In this document: piece after piece, positions 23,577 through 33,813 of the stretch
How the letters are laid out: each line of letters begins with the position of its first letter
How positions within the stretch are numbered: position 1 is the first letter of the stretch
Assembly: GCA_002172915.1 (NCBI GenBank)
Contig: NHBW01000007.1
Coordinates: 8,084 to 72,083 of the forward strand
Length of the DNA: 64,000 bases
Direction of reading: 5' to 3'
From: Hyphomonas sp. TMED17
GTDB lineage: Bacteria > Pseudomonadota > Alphaproteobacteria > Caulobacterales > Hyphomonadaceae
Notes under the pieces: generated by a model
What the model saw: the letters and a program-made list of their open reading frames with translations, nothing else
What the model was told of the DNA's origin: nothing
Database searches by the model: none
Translations under genes and position numbers: made by a program

Positions 23577-25544
23577 CTACGCCGCCGCGTCCAGTGCATC
23601 CAGTATCTGTTCCATTTCATCCATAACGGCATTCATACGCCGGTCGAGCGCACGATAGGCGTCCGGCTGTGAAAGATCGACCCCGGCCGCCTTTAGCAGA
23701 TCATAAGAATAACCGGCGCCGCCTGCTTCGAGAAGAGTTATAAATCGCTCTCTTGCATCGCTGTCGCCGGATAACATCATTTCAGCCAGAGATGACGCCG
23801 CCGCAATCGAGGTCGCATACTGAAAAACGTAAAAGTCGCGATAGAAATGCGGAACAGACGCCCACCCCGATGCTGACCGCTCGTCAATCGTTATAATTCC
23901 AAGATCATGACCATTATATTTACGCATTAGAGCAAGATAGATTTCTGACATTCTAGCGCCGGTGAGCGCTGCACCCTCATCAGCCAATGCGTTCACTTGA
24001 TGCTCGAACTCGGCAAACATGGCCTGAGTATAGTAAGCGCCTTCGTACTGTTCGAGTTCGAAGCCGAGATAATACAGCCGTTCTTCGAGCGAACTTGCTG
24101 ACTCAACCATCGTGGTGTGCAGCAGGATTTCATTCATCATTGACGCAATTTCGGCAATAAAAGTCGAATAACCCGCAGTTACAAAGGGCTGTTTTGAAAT
24201 ACTCAACACCGAGTGGACGGCGTGCCCGTACTCGTGCGCAAACGTCGATGCACTCTCATAATCATCCTTATGATTTAACAAAACATAGGGATGAACATCG
24301 TAGACTGCGCCATTCATATAGGCACCAGAGCGCTTACCCGGTTGCGGATAGACATGCATCCATTCTTCGGCCACGCCACGATCATAAGCCGCCATATATT
24401 TCGGCCCAAGCGGCTCAAGTGCACGCCGGGTCAGCGCAATCGATGTCTCGATGCTGAAGGTTTTGTCGAGGTTCACAAGCGGCTGATAGAGATCATAATG
24501 GTACATGCTGCCTTCGATACCGAGTATACGTTTCTTCAACGCAAGGAAGCGATGCAAAGTCGGGATCGAGCGATCGACTTCTGCAATAAGAGTCTCGTAG
24601 ACCTCTTCCGGCATATTGTCTTCGAATAGCGCGCGCTGGACAGAACTTTCATATCCGCGCTGTACCGTCTTGACCTGCAAGCCGGCCAGATGCGCGCTGA
24701 GAATTGCGCCGAAAGTTGCCTCAAAATCGGTCCAAACCGCTTTGTAACTATTGAATGCCGCTTCGCGATCAGCGCGGTTTTGGCTTCTCAAAATCTTACT
24801 ATAGGTCGGACGGTCAAGAAGGACTGTTTCGCCCGCCGAATCGACGAAAGTCGGCCATGGGAAATCGCCATTTGAAAGAATCGTAAAAATATCGCTGGGC
24901 GCAGCAAATGCCGTTTCGGACCCGACAAGAATACGCTCTTCAACGGCGGACAGAGTATGGGGCGCACCGCGCACCACATCATCGATAAAATGACGATAAT
25001 CGTCCAGGTCAGGATTGGCTGCGATATAATTATCAAGGGTTTCACCACCGAGCTGCAACAGCTCGGGCTCCAGCCAGCTCACCGCTGAGAGAAACCGGCT
25101 ATAAGCCGTCTGCGCCTCAAGCCGTAAGGCCTGATTTTCGGCAATACGGACATCCTCGTCACCTTTTAGCGAAGTAAAGACATAGACCCTGTAAACGGTC
25201 TTCATAACGTCAAAAATATCGCTCAATGCGAGCGCCAGAGCCTCGCTTCCCTGATCGAGCGTGCCTGCATAGGAGGCCAGTCGCTCGGAATCTTCCAGAA
25301 CCGTTTGACGGGCTGCTTCCCAAGCGTCGAGACTCAGATAGATATCACTCAAGTCCCAAACTGTTGCGACCGACGTCGCCCCGTCGGCTGACGCGCTTCC
25401 ATCTTCTGCCTCGGAAAGCAATGCTATGGGGGCGGAGACCGCCGTATCCGCCGCCGCCAGCGATCCTGACAGACCTTGCGCCGCACTAAAAATGAGGGTC
25501 GCTATCAAAGCACTTTTTGACGTTGAAAATCTATTCTTCAGCAT
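23577..25544 (-). CDS. pepF: Oligoendopeptidase F-like M3 metallopeptidase with signal peptide
   Basis: Zinc peptidase that degrades oligopeptides. The HExxH motif is His437-Glu-Tyr-Gly-His441 (ASTFAHEYGHAVHS) and Glu465 is the expected third ligand. The 655 residues are about 50 longer than a cytoplasmic PepF. The extra part is an N-terminal hydrophobic leader (SALIATLIFSAAQGLSGSLA) that reads as a signal peptide, followed by a low-complexity acidic stretch. It is therefore predicted to be periplasmic. The neighbouring upstream gene encodes an exported M6 protease, suggesting joint peptide breakdown outside the cytoplasm. Confidence 0.88.
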   Translation of the reverse strand: MLKNRFSTSKSALIATLIFSAAQGLSGSLAAADTAVSAPIALLSEAEDGSASADGATSVATVWDLSDIYLSLDAWEAARQTVLEDSERLASYAGTLDQGSEALALALSDIFDVMKTVYRVYVFTSLKGDEDVRIAENQALRLEAQTAYSRFLSAVSWLEPELLQLGGETLDNYIAANPDLDDYRHFIDDVVRGAPHTLSAVEERILVGSETAFAAPSDIFTILSNGDFPWPTFVDSAGETVLLDRPTYSKILRSQNRADREAAFNSYKAVWTDFEATFGAILSAHLAGLQVKTVQRGYESSVQRALFEDNMPEEVYETLIAEVDRSIPTLHRFLALKKRILGIEGSMYHYDLYQPLVNLDKTFSIETSIALTRRALEPLGPKYMAAYDRGVAEEWMHVYPQPGKRSGAYMNGAVYDVHPYVLLNHKDDYESASTFAHEYGHAVHSVLSISKQPFVTAGYSTFIAEIASMMNEILLHTTMVESASSLEERLYYLGFELEQYEGAYYTQAMFAEFEHQVNALADEGAALTGARMSEIYLALMRKYNGHDLGIITIDERSASGWASVPHFYRDFYVFQYATSIAAASSLAEMMLSGDSDARERFITLLEAGGAGYSYDLLKAAGVDLSQPDAYRALDRRMNAVMDEMEQILDALDAAA

Positions 25545-25653
25545 AACGCTTCCACTTATGGTATAGTCATCAATCCCGCAATGTTGCGGCTGTTACAAAT
25601 TTCATCTTACGCCGGGCATGCGCCAAAGGGCTTATGCCGAAGCGATTTAAGTC

Positions 25654-28584
25654 CTAATCCGCCGAAAACGTGAAATCTACTTGCACGCTTGTCCCGGCCG
25701 GCGCCTCCGCGCCCGGCTGCGACAGGCTAAACCCAAAGCCTTCATGCGGAATATTCGCACCACCGAAAGGCAGGCGCGGATTCAGATAGCGGTTGGGCCG
25801 CATATCGGTAAAGGATTGAACCGGCGCGAAAAACGTTTTCGATACCCTGCGCATTTCTCCATCGACGGCTTTATAAACCTCAAAACCGTCTTCGAACGGC
25901 TCGATTGCAAACGGCGCGTCAGCCGCATGCCAGTTTCGGAGGATCCGGTCATAGAGCCGGAATTGCGGCTCGCCATTGCGTATCCTGAGATCAAACAGGG
26001 AGCCCGCCCCTTTAAACGCCAATCGGTCAGAACCCGGCAGCATCGTGTTCACGATTGTGAAGCCATACATCAAGGAGCGGTTCTTCCAGCGCAACCCTTC
26101 CATAATTGGCTTCGCTCTATTGCTACCGTCATCGCAGCTGTCACGCGCAGCCTGTGTGACATCCGCCGAATAAAATTCGGGCTGGCGCTGGAAACACATC
26201 ACATCGATATAGCTGTCGCGCAGCCATGACTGGGCATCCTCACCAAATTCATACCAGGACCAGCCATCTTCCTGACGATAATAGTCCGCGGGCACTTGCG
26301 GCAGCTGGAATTCCTGCGGTGTTGAGTCGACCACCAAGAGGAAGCCATTGCCGGCACCAAATTCCGCTGGCTCATTCTGGCTCCAGAGATACTCGCCATT
26401 ATAATACCAGACCAGAACACCCGGCCGATAATTCGTATTATACGCTTCGAAGCCACCCTCACCGTCAGGCGCGAAGACGAAGCCCGTACCCCCCAGGCCG
26501 GAATCGTAATTTTTTACAGTATCGAATACCGCATAGGGATCACGATACTCCAGCAGATAATAATGTGGCACGGCCAGCTCGTGACTACCGCTGGACAGGG
26601 TAAATCCTTCTGTCTGCCAGCCGGACAAATCACTTGCTTCGAAATCGTCGGCAAAGCCAATCGCATCAAGGCTCACATTGTCGATCAATGCACCGTTTTC
26701 AACAGCAGCAACGTCGGTGAAGTAAGTGAAGCGCACCTGCACCCGTTCACCAATATAGTCGGACAAATCAAACGCGGCATTAATCCATAGCGCGACAGCG
26801 CACGGGTCGGTGGCGCCGGATCCAACCTGGTCTTCAGCCATGGTACGCTCGGCCGACGGGTCACAATCCGGGGCCGATTCGGATTTTCCATCGCCATCGC
26901 GATCCCCGCTCAGACCGGTAAACCCGGGTACTGACCCTGGTCCCTCATGCCCCTTTGCAGCTGGCATGATACTGTTAGCATCATCAATTGACGATTTGTC
27001 GACAGGCAGAATTCGCTCAAAAACGCCATTTTCGCCAGCGGCTTCAATATAAAGATAATCCCATTCGGATTCGATCTCGAACCATGTATCGAAGCGCAAA
27101 ATAGCAGGCGCTCCCGCCGGCACGTCGCGCAAATCGAACGTCCGACTTAAATGCCGCAGCATTTCGTTACCCTGGCCAGAATAAACCGCCTGATTGCCAT
27201 TATTCTGTATCAGTGGACCAAGTGTTATGGTTCGCCGCTTCGGTGGCAGAATAACCATGACGCTATCACACGCTTCGCTGACTGCCGGATTGTCACGGTC
27301 ACCGCTCCAATCATTCATTGTCTTCAAATTCAGGCTACCAGCCGCATCCCCGCCAAAGCCCAGCGGCTTAACAATACAAGGTTCCATCCAGCCCAGCACG
27401 GTCCGCGACCAAGTGCTCATTTCCTGCGGAATTCCGCCGACGGTAGATGACATCACTTCCCAGGAGCCGGTCGAATTACTGGTCAGTCGGGCATAGATGT
27501 CAGGCAATCCGAGAGAGTGTCCGAATTCGTGAATAAATGTACTGATGTCGGTATATTCGCTCTGTAAATTGTAATCGACCAACCACAGACCATTTCCGAT
27601 ATCGATACCACTTCGGGGATTCAAGGTTCCGTCCACAACCGGCCCTTTACCCAAATTCTTTGCGACGATACTACGGTGCGGCCACATGCGATGGGCACAG
27701 GCTTGCTCGTCCTCGCTTAATTGCGACACCGCATCTGGTGCCGCGTTCGGGGTTAGCTTTTCGTCCAACTTGTAGAGCCCGTGACAACTCGACTGCGCCC
27801 CGCCGGATACAACCATTACAAGATGATCAAGATATCCGTCCGGCTCGTCACGATTTCCATCACCGTCATAATCGGTGGGGTCCCAGATATCATAATCGGC
27901 CCAAGGAAAATGAGGCTGTGCCGCAACCGCTGCGGACAAGGCATCCTGCACGAGTTCTTGCGAACGCTGATCACTTCTCCAGGAGCCGTCACTGTTTTGG
28001 GAAGGCGCACCATAATAACTCTGTGGCCTGTCCAGCTCAACGGTTGCAAACACGTCGCCGGTTATATTGTACTGCCCGCGCGACTGGTGGCGGTAATAAT
28101 GCGACAGCGTCCCTGCTTCGGGAGACATTACACCTCCGGCAAAAAGCAGATTCTGAAAATAGGCCTGATTCTTAAGATCCTGGTCCGCGTCGCCTTCAAA
28201 CCGGTCGAACGCCTTGTCAGAGAAACGAATGGGTAAAACCAGCAAACGATGCGGCTGGTCGGGTCGAGCCGAAATGCTATTGATCGAGTCAAACTGGATT
28301 TGCGGATAGCCCAATTTATCGAATTGCAGGGCTGCGAGATTATCGACCATTGCTTGCGACGTCGGGTCGGCAGAGACAGTTTCACCGGCCTCTGAGACGA
28401 GCGGCGTCATGACAAGTGCCGCCCCAAAGGCTAATTGCGCCAGCGTTTTCTTAATCCAGTCAGCCCGGCCTTTGCGCACCGCAGGCCTCGCGCAACCGGT
28501 TTGAGAGGACAAGCTGTGCGTGCCAGCCTGGGAGCAAGTTGCCATCCCCGCAAACAGGGATGGCAATTTATCCGTGAATATCAT
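25654..28584 (-). CDS. Large exported M6-family metalloprotease (immune inhibitor A type)
   Basis: Predicted secreted zinc protease of 976 residues. The active site is His352-Glu353-Phe-Gly-His356 in FIHEFGHSLGLPDIY, with a downstream SWEVMSS Met-turn-like segment. Asp-rich loops (DYDGDGNRDEPDG near 238-250, and SGDRDGDGKS further on) look like calcium sites. The C-terminal half holds beta-rich domains (FADDFEASDLSGWQTEG) as in M6 and M43 proteases. The N-terminus is odd: about 45 mostly polar residues precede the hydrophobic stretch (AQLAFGAALVMTPLVSEA). The ATG has GAGG seven bases upstream, so the long leader seems real; an in-frame GTG at codon 35 is an alternative. Confidence 0.85.
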   Translation of the reverse strand: MIFTDKLPSLFAGMATCSQAGTHSLSSQTGCARPAVRKGRADWIKKTLAQLAFGAALVMTPLVSEAGETVSADPTSQAMVDNLAALQFDKLGYPQIQFDSINSISARPDQPHRLLVLPIRFSDKAFDRFEGDADQDLKNQAYFQNLLFAGGVMSPEAGTLSHYYRHQSRGQYNITGDVFATVELDRPQSYYGAPSQNSDGSWRSDQRSQELVQDALSAAVAAQPHFPWADYDIWDPTDYDGDGNRDEPDGYLDHLVMVVSGGAQSSCHGLYKLDEKLTPNAAPDAVSQLSEDEQACAHRMWPHRSIVAKNLGKGPVVDGTLNPRSGIDIGNGLWLVDYNLQSEYTDISTFIHEFGHSLGLPDIYARLTSNSTGSWEVMSSTVGGIPQEMSTWSRTVLGWMEPCIVKPLGFGGDAAGSLNLKTMNDWSGDRDNPAVSEACDSVMVILPPKRRTITLGPLIQNNGNQAVYSGQGNEMLRHLSRTFDLRDVPAGAPAILRFDTWFEIESEWDYLYIEAAGENGVFERILPVDKSSIDDANSIMPAAKGHEGPGSVPGFTGLSGDRDGDGKSESAPDCDPSAERTMAEDQVGSGATDPCAVALWINAAFDLSDYIGERVQVRFTYFTDVAAVENGALIDNVSLDAIGFADDFEASDLSGWQTEGFTLSSGSHELAVPHYYLLEYRDPYAVFDTVKNYDSGLGGTGFVFAPDGEGGFEAYNTNYRPGVLVWYYNGEYLWSQNEPAEFGAGNGFLLVVDSTPQEFQLPQVPADYYRQEDGWSWYEFGEDAQSWLRDSYIDVMCFQRQPEFYSADVTQAARDSCDDGSNRAKPIMEGLRWKNRSLMYGFTIVNTMLPGSDRLAFKGAGSLFDLRIRNGEPQFRLYDRILRNWHAADAPFAIEPFEDGFEVYKAVDGEMRRVSKTFFAPVQSFTDMRPNRYLNPRLPFGGANIPHEGFGFSLSQPGAEAPAGTSVQVDFTFSAD

Positions 28585-28724
28585 CTCTAAACCTCATACT
28601 CGCTTGTACTTTTATATAGTAAACCGTTTAACCAACGATGTAATTAGTATTGTGATATGATCGAGGGACAAATGCCGCGATGCTTTAATGGTCATTAAAT
28701 TTTCGTCAAAATACGGAAACCAGT

Positions 28725-30467
28725 CTAACGGGCCGTAAAACGCTCACGCAATTCTGCCTTCAAAATCTTACCATTTGCATTTCGAGGCAAAGGATCCGAC
28801 AGAAATTGAATTTCGACCGGCACTTTGAATTTGGCGAGACTCTTTCCGACATGGAGCTGCAAATCCGCTTCGGAAATATCAGCACCAGGCTTCAACTGCA
28901 CGACGGCACCGACTTCCTGCCCAAGCACTTTGTGATCAATGCCGACAATCGCCGCGTCCATCACCGCAGGATGGTCATAAAGGGCACTTTCAACTTCGAT
29001 ACAATAAATGTTTTCACCGCCCCGGATCAGCATGTCCTTGGCCCGGTCGACCAGATATAAAAAGCCCTCATCATCAATCTTTGCGAGATCTCCGGTTACG
29101 ACCCAGCCATCGACAAATGTCTCTGCCGTTGCTTCTGGCCGGTTCCAGTACAGCTTGGCATTGCTCGGCCCTTTGCACCACAATTCGCCAACCTCACCGG
29201 CTGGCAATCCATCTCCATTCGGACCAACAACTTTGATCTCGACAGCCGGTGGCGGTACGCCAGCACTATCTGGCCGGTTGATATAGTCTTCACCGGCATT
29301 CAGGGTTGCGGTTGCACAGGTTTCTGTCATCCCCCAGCCATTAGCTGGCGCTGCCTCAGGCAGGCGTTTAGATATCGTCGATACCAGTTCAGGCGCCGAG
29401 GGCGCCCCGCCATATGATACGGCTTTAATCGAGGAGGTGTCATATTTGTCGTAATCGGGATGCTCGAGCAATTGCCACGCAATTGCCGGCACGCCACCGA
29501 CAACGGTGATCCCCTCTTCCTCGATAATCGGCAAGGCCAGACTTGCATCCCATTTATACATGGTGACGATTTTATCGCCGCGATACAAAGACGGGATTAA
29601 AATCGCAAAGGCGCCGGTCGCATGAAAGAATGGTACCGACAGCAAAATCGCGCCGGTTTCACGTTCCTCCGGTGCCGGTGGCGCTTCACCCCGGCGCAGC
29701 AGCATGCGCAACTGGCAAGTGCTCGAATTCATGAAATTCGAAATAATGGCACGATGGGTCGCTAATGCACCTTTGGGACGGCCGGTCGTACCAGAGGTGT
29801 ACATAATCGTGGCGTCATCTTCAGGCTCCAATTCAATATCTGGCAAGCCAATCGCCGGCAGCGAGGACCAGTTCGATATCGGACCGATTATATCGGCCAG
29901 AGCGAGGATACGGTCATTAACTGCATCGCCTGCGGCCCCGATCACGAAAACCTTCTCCAATTTGCTCAACCCGTCCAGACGGGACTGGATGCGGCCTAGG
30001 ATGTCGGCATCAATGACGGCAATCTTACTGCCTGAATCAGACAGACCATAATCAAGTTCGTCTCCGGTCCACCAGGAATTCATCGGCGTAACGATGGCCC
30101 CGATAGACAGCCCCGCAAAAAATGCGACAGCCCATTCCGGATAATTGCGCATGATAATCGCAACACGGTCACCTTTCTGAACGCCGAAATCGTTCACCAG
30201 CGCATGCGCGAAATGCTCGACTGCGCGATTAAAGCCAGCAAACGTCACGCGCTCACCTTCAAAGACGAGATAATCGCGATCCGGATACTGGGTGTCGGCG
30301 GCAACCAATAGGTCGCGCAGCGTCTTCGGCGCATCCACATAAACCTTCATGTCGACGCCATTGATATTAGCATCGGCAAGTTTCAACTCGGTCTCAGACG
30401 AAGCAATCGCAGCATTCGCGGCCTGAATAGACATTACCGGCCAATTTTCTGGCAAGCCTGACCCCAT
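28725..30467 (-). CDS. Acyl-CoA synthetase, AMP-binding (ANL) family
   Basis: ATP-dependent ligase that activates a carboxylic acid to its CoA ester; the substrate is probably a medium- or long-chain fatty acid but is not shown. In 580 residues it has the P-loop YTSGTTGRPKG at 223-233, NGWGMTETCA, and the core GELWCKGPSN/TGDLAKIDDEGFLYLVDRAKDMLIRGG region. The C-terminal Lys lies in LPRNANGKILK. GGAGG precedes the ATG by seven bases. It stands alone; acyl-CoA dehydrogenases and crotonases elsewhere in the window would act on its products. Confidence 0.9.
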   Translation of the reverse strand: MGSGLPENWPVMSIQAANAAIASSETELKLADANINGVDMKVYVDAPKTLRDLLVAADTQYPDRDYLVFEGERVTFAGFNRAVEHFAHALVNDFGVQKGDRVAIIMRNYPEWAVAFFAGLSIGAIVTPMNSWWTGDELDYGLSDSGSKIAVIDADILGRIQSRLDGLSKLEKVFVIGAAGDAVNDRILALADIIGPISNWSSLPAIGLPDIELEPEDDATIMYTSGTTGRPKGALATHRAIISNFMNSSTCQLRMLLRRGEAPPAPEERETGAILLSVPFFHATGAFAILIPSLYRGDKIVTMYKWDASLALPIIEEEGITVVGGVPAIAWQLLEHPDYDKYDTSSIKAVSYGGAPSAPELVSTISKRLPEAAPANGWGMTETCATATLNAGEDYINRPDSAGVPPPAVEIKVVGPNGDGLPAGEVGELWCKGPSNAKLYWNRPEATAETFVDGWVVTGDLAKIDDEGFLYLVDRAKDMLIRGGENIYCIEVESALYDHPAVMDAAIVGIDHKVLGQEVGAVVQLKPGADISEADLQLHVGKSLAKFKVPVEIQFLSDPLPRNANGKILKAELRERFTAR

Positions 30468-30624
30468 AACATATCCTCCAATTATTTTTATCCGATATGC
30501 GCTATCAGCGCCGGCAATGAAAGGGGATACGCCACGTTAGCTCGCACCTTAGCGGTGAATAAATCAGAATTGTCGGCTGAAACCGGATTTTACAGCGCGG
30601 TTAACCGGCAAAAATCTTATCCCG

Positions 30625-32556
30625 TCAGGCAATATTGTCGCCAATCCCGATCGCGGACGCATCCAGAACATCACCCCGGCCAAGTGCCGAGACCGCCATA
30701 TCGGCAATATTCGCCGCGACCAGCCCGGCCTCGACATACATCTTTCCGGGATCATCCTGGTCCTGAAAAATATCCGGCAAATGCATCGTCCTTATCTTAA
30801 GCCCGGAATCGAGGGCACCGCACTGTGCCAGCTCATGCAAAACAAAACTGCCAAACCCGCCAATTGCGCCCTCTTCAATTGTTACAAGGACCTCATGCTC
30901 GCGCGCCAGACGTCTGGTCAGATCAACATCAATCGGCTTGGCAAAGCGCGCATCGGCAACTGTGCAGGATAATCCCTGCGCGGCGAGCATGTCGGCTGCG
31001 TTGAGGCACTCATGTAGCCTCGCACCATAGGATAAAAGCGCAATTGTCGTGCCTTCACGAACGATCCGGCCACGACCAATTTCGAGTGGGGTGGCGACGT
31101 CCGGAATGACTGCGCCAAAGCCGGAGCCCCGAGGATAGCGAAACGCGCTCGGGCGATCGTCAATAGCATGCGCTGTGGCAACCATATTTGCCAGTTCCGC
31201 CTCATCGGAGGCGGCCATGCATACAAAACCCGGTAGCGCGCCAAGATAACCGACATCGAAACTACCGGCATGAGTCGGACCATCGGCGCCGACAAGCCCA
31301 GCCCGATCAATAGCAAACCTGACCGGCAGGCTTTGTATCGCGACATCATGCACAATCTGATCATATCCGCGCTGCAGAAAAGTCGAGTAAATCGCGGTAA
31401 ACGGCTTCAAGCCACCCGCGGCCATCGCCGCAGCCATCGTGACCGCATGCTGTTCTGCGATGCCGACATCGAAAGACCGATCGGGAAACTCAGCTTCGAA
31501 AATTTTGACACCCGTGCCCGATGGCATTGCCGCTGTGATCGCACAAATCCGGTCATCCTCACGCGCTAACTCGACCAAAGTCTGACCAAACACATTGGTA
31601 AAGGACGGCGCTGACGGCGCTGGTTTTTTTTGTTCGCCTGTCACAACATTAAACTGGCTTACACCATGATATTTGTCGGCGCTGTCTTCGGCCGGCGCGT
31701 AACCTTTACCTTTTTGCGTAACGACATGCATCAGCACAGGGCGGTTCATATTCTTGACGTTTTCCAAAACCGGCAGAAGCACATCAAGATCGTGCCCGTC
31801 TATCGGCCCGATATAATAGAAGCCAAGCTCCTCGAACATCGTCCCGCCCATCGCGAAACCGCGCAAATACTCCTCTGCCTTCCGGCTCGCATTCTCCAAT
31901 CCGATCGGCTTGACCACGGCCTTGGCGAATTTTCGCAAACTACGATAAGATCTTCCCGATACGAGCCGCGAGAAATAATGGCTCATCGCACCGACCGGCG
32001 GGGCGATAGACATGTCATTATCATTCAGAATAACGATCTGACGGGCCTGGTCGCCGCCGACATTATTCATCGCTTCATAGGCCATACCGGCAGTCATGGC
32101 GCCATCGCCGATAACTGAAATGATATGATTGTCCTTGCCCAGCAAATCACGGGCTACGGCAAAGCCATGTCCGGCTGAAATTGACGTCGAGGCGTGTGCC
32201 GCCCCAAAGGCGTCATATTCACTCTCCGCGCGCTTGGTAAATCCCGACAGGCCGCCACCCTGACGCAGAGTCTTGATGCGGTCGCGCCGCCCCGTCAGGA
32301 TCTTATGCGGATAGCATTGATGACCGACATCCCAGATCAGATGATCATCAGGCGTGTCAAAAACACTGTGTATTGCCACTGTCAGCTCGACCACGCCCAA
32401 TCCGGCACCGAGATGACCGCCCGTCACGGATACCGCGCTAATTACTTCGTCGCGAACTTCATCGGCAATTTTTTTCAGTTCTTCCCGCGACTTCTCTTTG
32501 AGGTCACGTGGTGAGTTTATGCCATCCAGCAATCGCATGTTTTCCAGTTCGTCCAT
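30625..32556 (-). CDS. dxs: 1-deoxy-D-xylulose-5-phosphate synthase
   Basis: Thiamine-dependent first enzyme of the MEP isoprenoid pathway, joining pyruvate and glyceraldehyde 3-phosphate. The 643 residues match the family: [27 protein letters not shown], and [16 protein letters not shown] for thiamine diphosphate. The transketolase domain follows ([16 protein letters not shown]). A start seven codons in is possible. It follows ispA by 39 bases on the same strand. The coding strand contains an A8 run near 31630 without breaking the frame. Confidence 0.97.
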   Translation of the reverse strand: MDELENMRLLDGINSPRDLKEKSREELKKIADEVRDEVISAVSVTGGHLGAGLGVVELTVAIHSVFDTPDDHLIWDVGHQCYPHKILTGRRDRIKTLRQGGGLSGFTKRAESEYDAFGAAHASTSISAGHGFAVARDLLGKDNHIISVIGDGAMTAGMAYEAMNNVGGDQARQIVILNDNDMSIAPPVGAMSHYFSRLVSGRSYRSLRKFAKAVVKPIGLENASRKAEEYLRGFAMGGTMFEELGFYYIGPIDGHDLDVLLPVLENVKNMNRPVLMHVVTQKGKGYAPAEDSADKYHGVSQFNVVTGEQKKPAPSAPSFTNVFGQTLVELAREDDRICAITAAMPSGTGVKIFEAEFPDRSFDVGIAEQHAVTMAAAMAAGGLKPFTAIYSTFLQRGYDQIVHDVAIQSLPVRFAIDRAGLVGADGPTHAGSFDVGYLGALPGFVCMAASDEAELANMVATAHAIDDRPSAFRYPRGSGFGAVIPDVATPLEIGRGRIVREGTTIALLSYGARLHECLNAADMLAAQGLSCTVADARFAKPIDVDLTRRLAREHEVLVTIEEGAIGGFGSFVLHELAQCGALDSGLKIRTMHLPDIFQDQDDPGKMYVEAGLVAANIADMAVSALGRGDVLDASAIGIGDNIA

Positions 32557-32595
32557 GACATGAACCTGTGCCTAAATCATTTATCTCGTGACGCG

Positions 32596-33498
32596 TTAAT
32601 GCGCTCTATCGAGGACAAAATCTACTGACTGCAGTAATATATTTGCGCGATCACCAAAAAAAGCGAGGTGGGTGCGCGCTTGCGCCGCGAGCATTTTGAC
32701 CCGTTCTCGAGCTGGCTCGACCCCCAAAAGTGTTACAAAATTTGTCTTACCGGCGCTTTCGTCACTGCGTAATGGTTTGCCGACAAGCGCCGGATCTCCT
32801 TCGACATCAAGCAAGTCATCAGAAATTTGATAAGCCAGACCGAGATCATGCGCGAAACCTTGCAATGCGAGACGCTCGCCCTCATTAGCACCGCCGAGGA
32901 TTCCCGCAGACTCGACGGAATAGGATATCAACGCACCTGTTTTCAGACGCTGCATACGAGTAATCGTATTGATATCGCGAGGTGTATCCTGATGCAGCAT
33001 GTCGATCATCTGACCGCCAACCATGCCAACCGCTCCAGAGGCATCCGCCAGTCGCTCGATCAACTTCAACCGCAAGACCGGATCGGTATGGGTTTCGGAA
33101 CTGGCTAATATTTTGAAGGCCAGCGTGAGCAAAGCGTCACCTGCAAGAACGGCAGTGGCTTCATCAAAAGCCTTATGCACTGTCGGCTGCCCGCGGCGAT
33201 AATCATCATCGTCCATACACGGCAAATCATCATGTACCAGCGAATAAGTATGCACGCATTCAAGCGCCGCGGCAGTCCGCAGTAAAGACCGCTCGGGAAC
33301 ATCGAATAATGCGCCCGTTTCAATAACGTAAAACGGCCGCATACGTTTGCCATTTGCTAGTGCGGCGTGCCGCATAGCCCGCATCAAATCAGCTTCCGGG
33401 CCCTGCGCTGACGGTATTAGCTGGTCAAGCGCAACCGTAACACGATCGGCGATCTCGGTCAGGCGTCTGCCAAACTCGGTATCTGATGAGGCCGGCAT
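32596..33498 (-). CDS. ispA: Polyprenyl synthetase, geranyl/farnesyl diphosphate synthase
   Basis: Chain-elongating prenyltransferase making farnesyl (or geranylgeranyl) diphosphate. The 300-residue protein has the first Asp-rich motif with Asp90, Asp91 and Asp96 (VHDDLPCMDDDDYRRGQP) and the second one DDLLDVEGD. Its ATG shares one base with the xseB stop (TAATG). The xseB-ispA-dxs order is common in Proteobacteria and puts precursor supply and elongation in one transcript. Confidence 0.95.
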   Translation of the reverse strand: MPASSDTEFGRRLTEIADRVTVALDQLIPSAQGPEADLMRAMRHAALANGKRMRPFYVIETGALFDVPERSLLRTAAALECVHTYSLVHDDLPCMDDDDYRRGQPTVHKAFDEATAVLAGDALLTLAFKILASSETHTDPVLRLKLIERLADASGAVGMVGGQMIDMLHQDTPRDINTITRMQRLKTGALISYSVESAGILGGANEGERLALQGFAHDLGLAYQISDDLLDVEGDPALVGKPLRSDESAGKTNFVTLLGVEPARERVKMLAAQARTHLAFFGDRANILLQSVDFVLDRAH

Positions 33499-33743
33499 TA
33501 CTCGAAACTCGCCGGCTCGGTCGTGACCGCTCCGTCAGCCCCCTGCACGACTTGTTCAACTTTTAATTCAGCCGCTTTTAATCGCGCCTCGCAATGCGCT
33601 TTCAGGGCCGCGCCGCGCTCATAGAAGGCAATTGATTCCTCGAGATCGACGACACCCTGATCCAGCTGGCGGACAATGTTTTCAAGCTCAGCTAGAGCTT
33701 CTTCAAAACTCATCTCCGAAACCGGTTTCGTTTCTGCACTCAT
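33498..33743 (-). CDS. xseB: Exodeoxyribonuclease VII small subunit
   Basis: Small partner of XseA in exonuclease VII, which digests single-stranded DNA. I use the ATG at 33743 (81 residues); the frame extends four codons to a TTG. The family core is clear: MSFEEALAELENIVRQLDQG, then LEESIAFYERGAALKAHCEA. One base overlaps the ispA start. xseA is not in the window. Confidence 0.95.
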   Translation of the reverse strand: MSAETKPVSEMSFEEALAELENIVRQLDQGVVDLEESIAFYERGAALKAHCEARLKAAELKVEQVVQGADGAVTTEPASFE

Positions 33744-33813
33744 CTTTTTCACCAATCGCTATTCGCGGAAATCGACCCTAGGGGCAGTCATGCCGCTACT
33801 CAATGGCCTCTAC

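Noticed and set aside
25610-25645. GGCAT...ATGCC hairpin after the M6 protease gene
   Set aside because: Short stem and no T-run; function not supportable.
31622-31631. T8 run on the plus strand in the dxs region as a possible terminator
   Set aside because: It is an AAA AAA codon run inside dxs, with no stem beside it.
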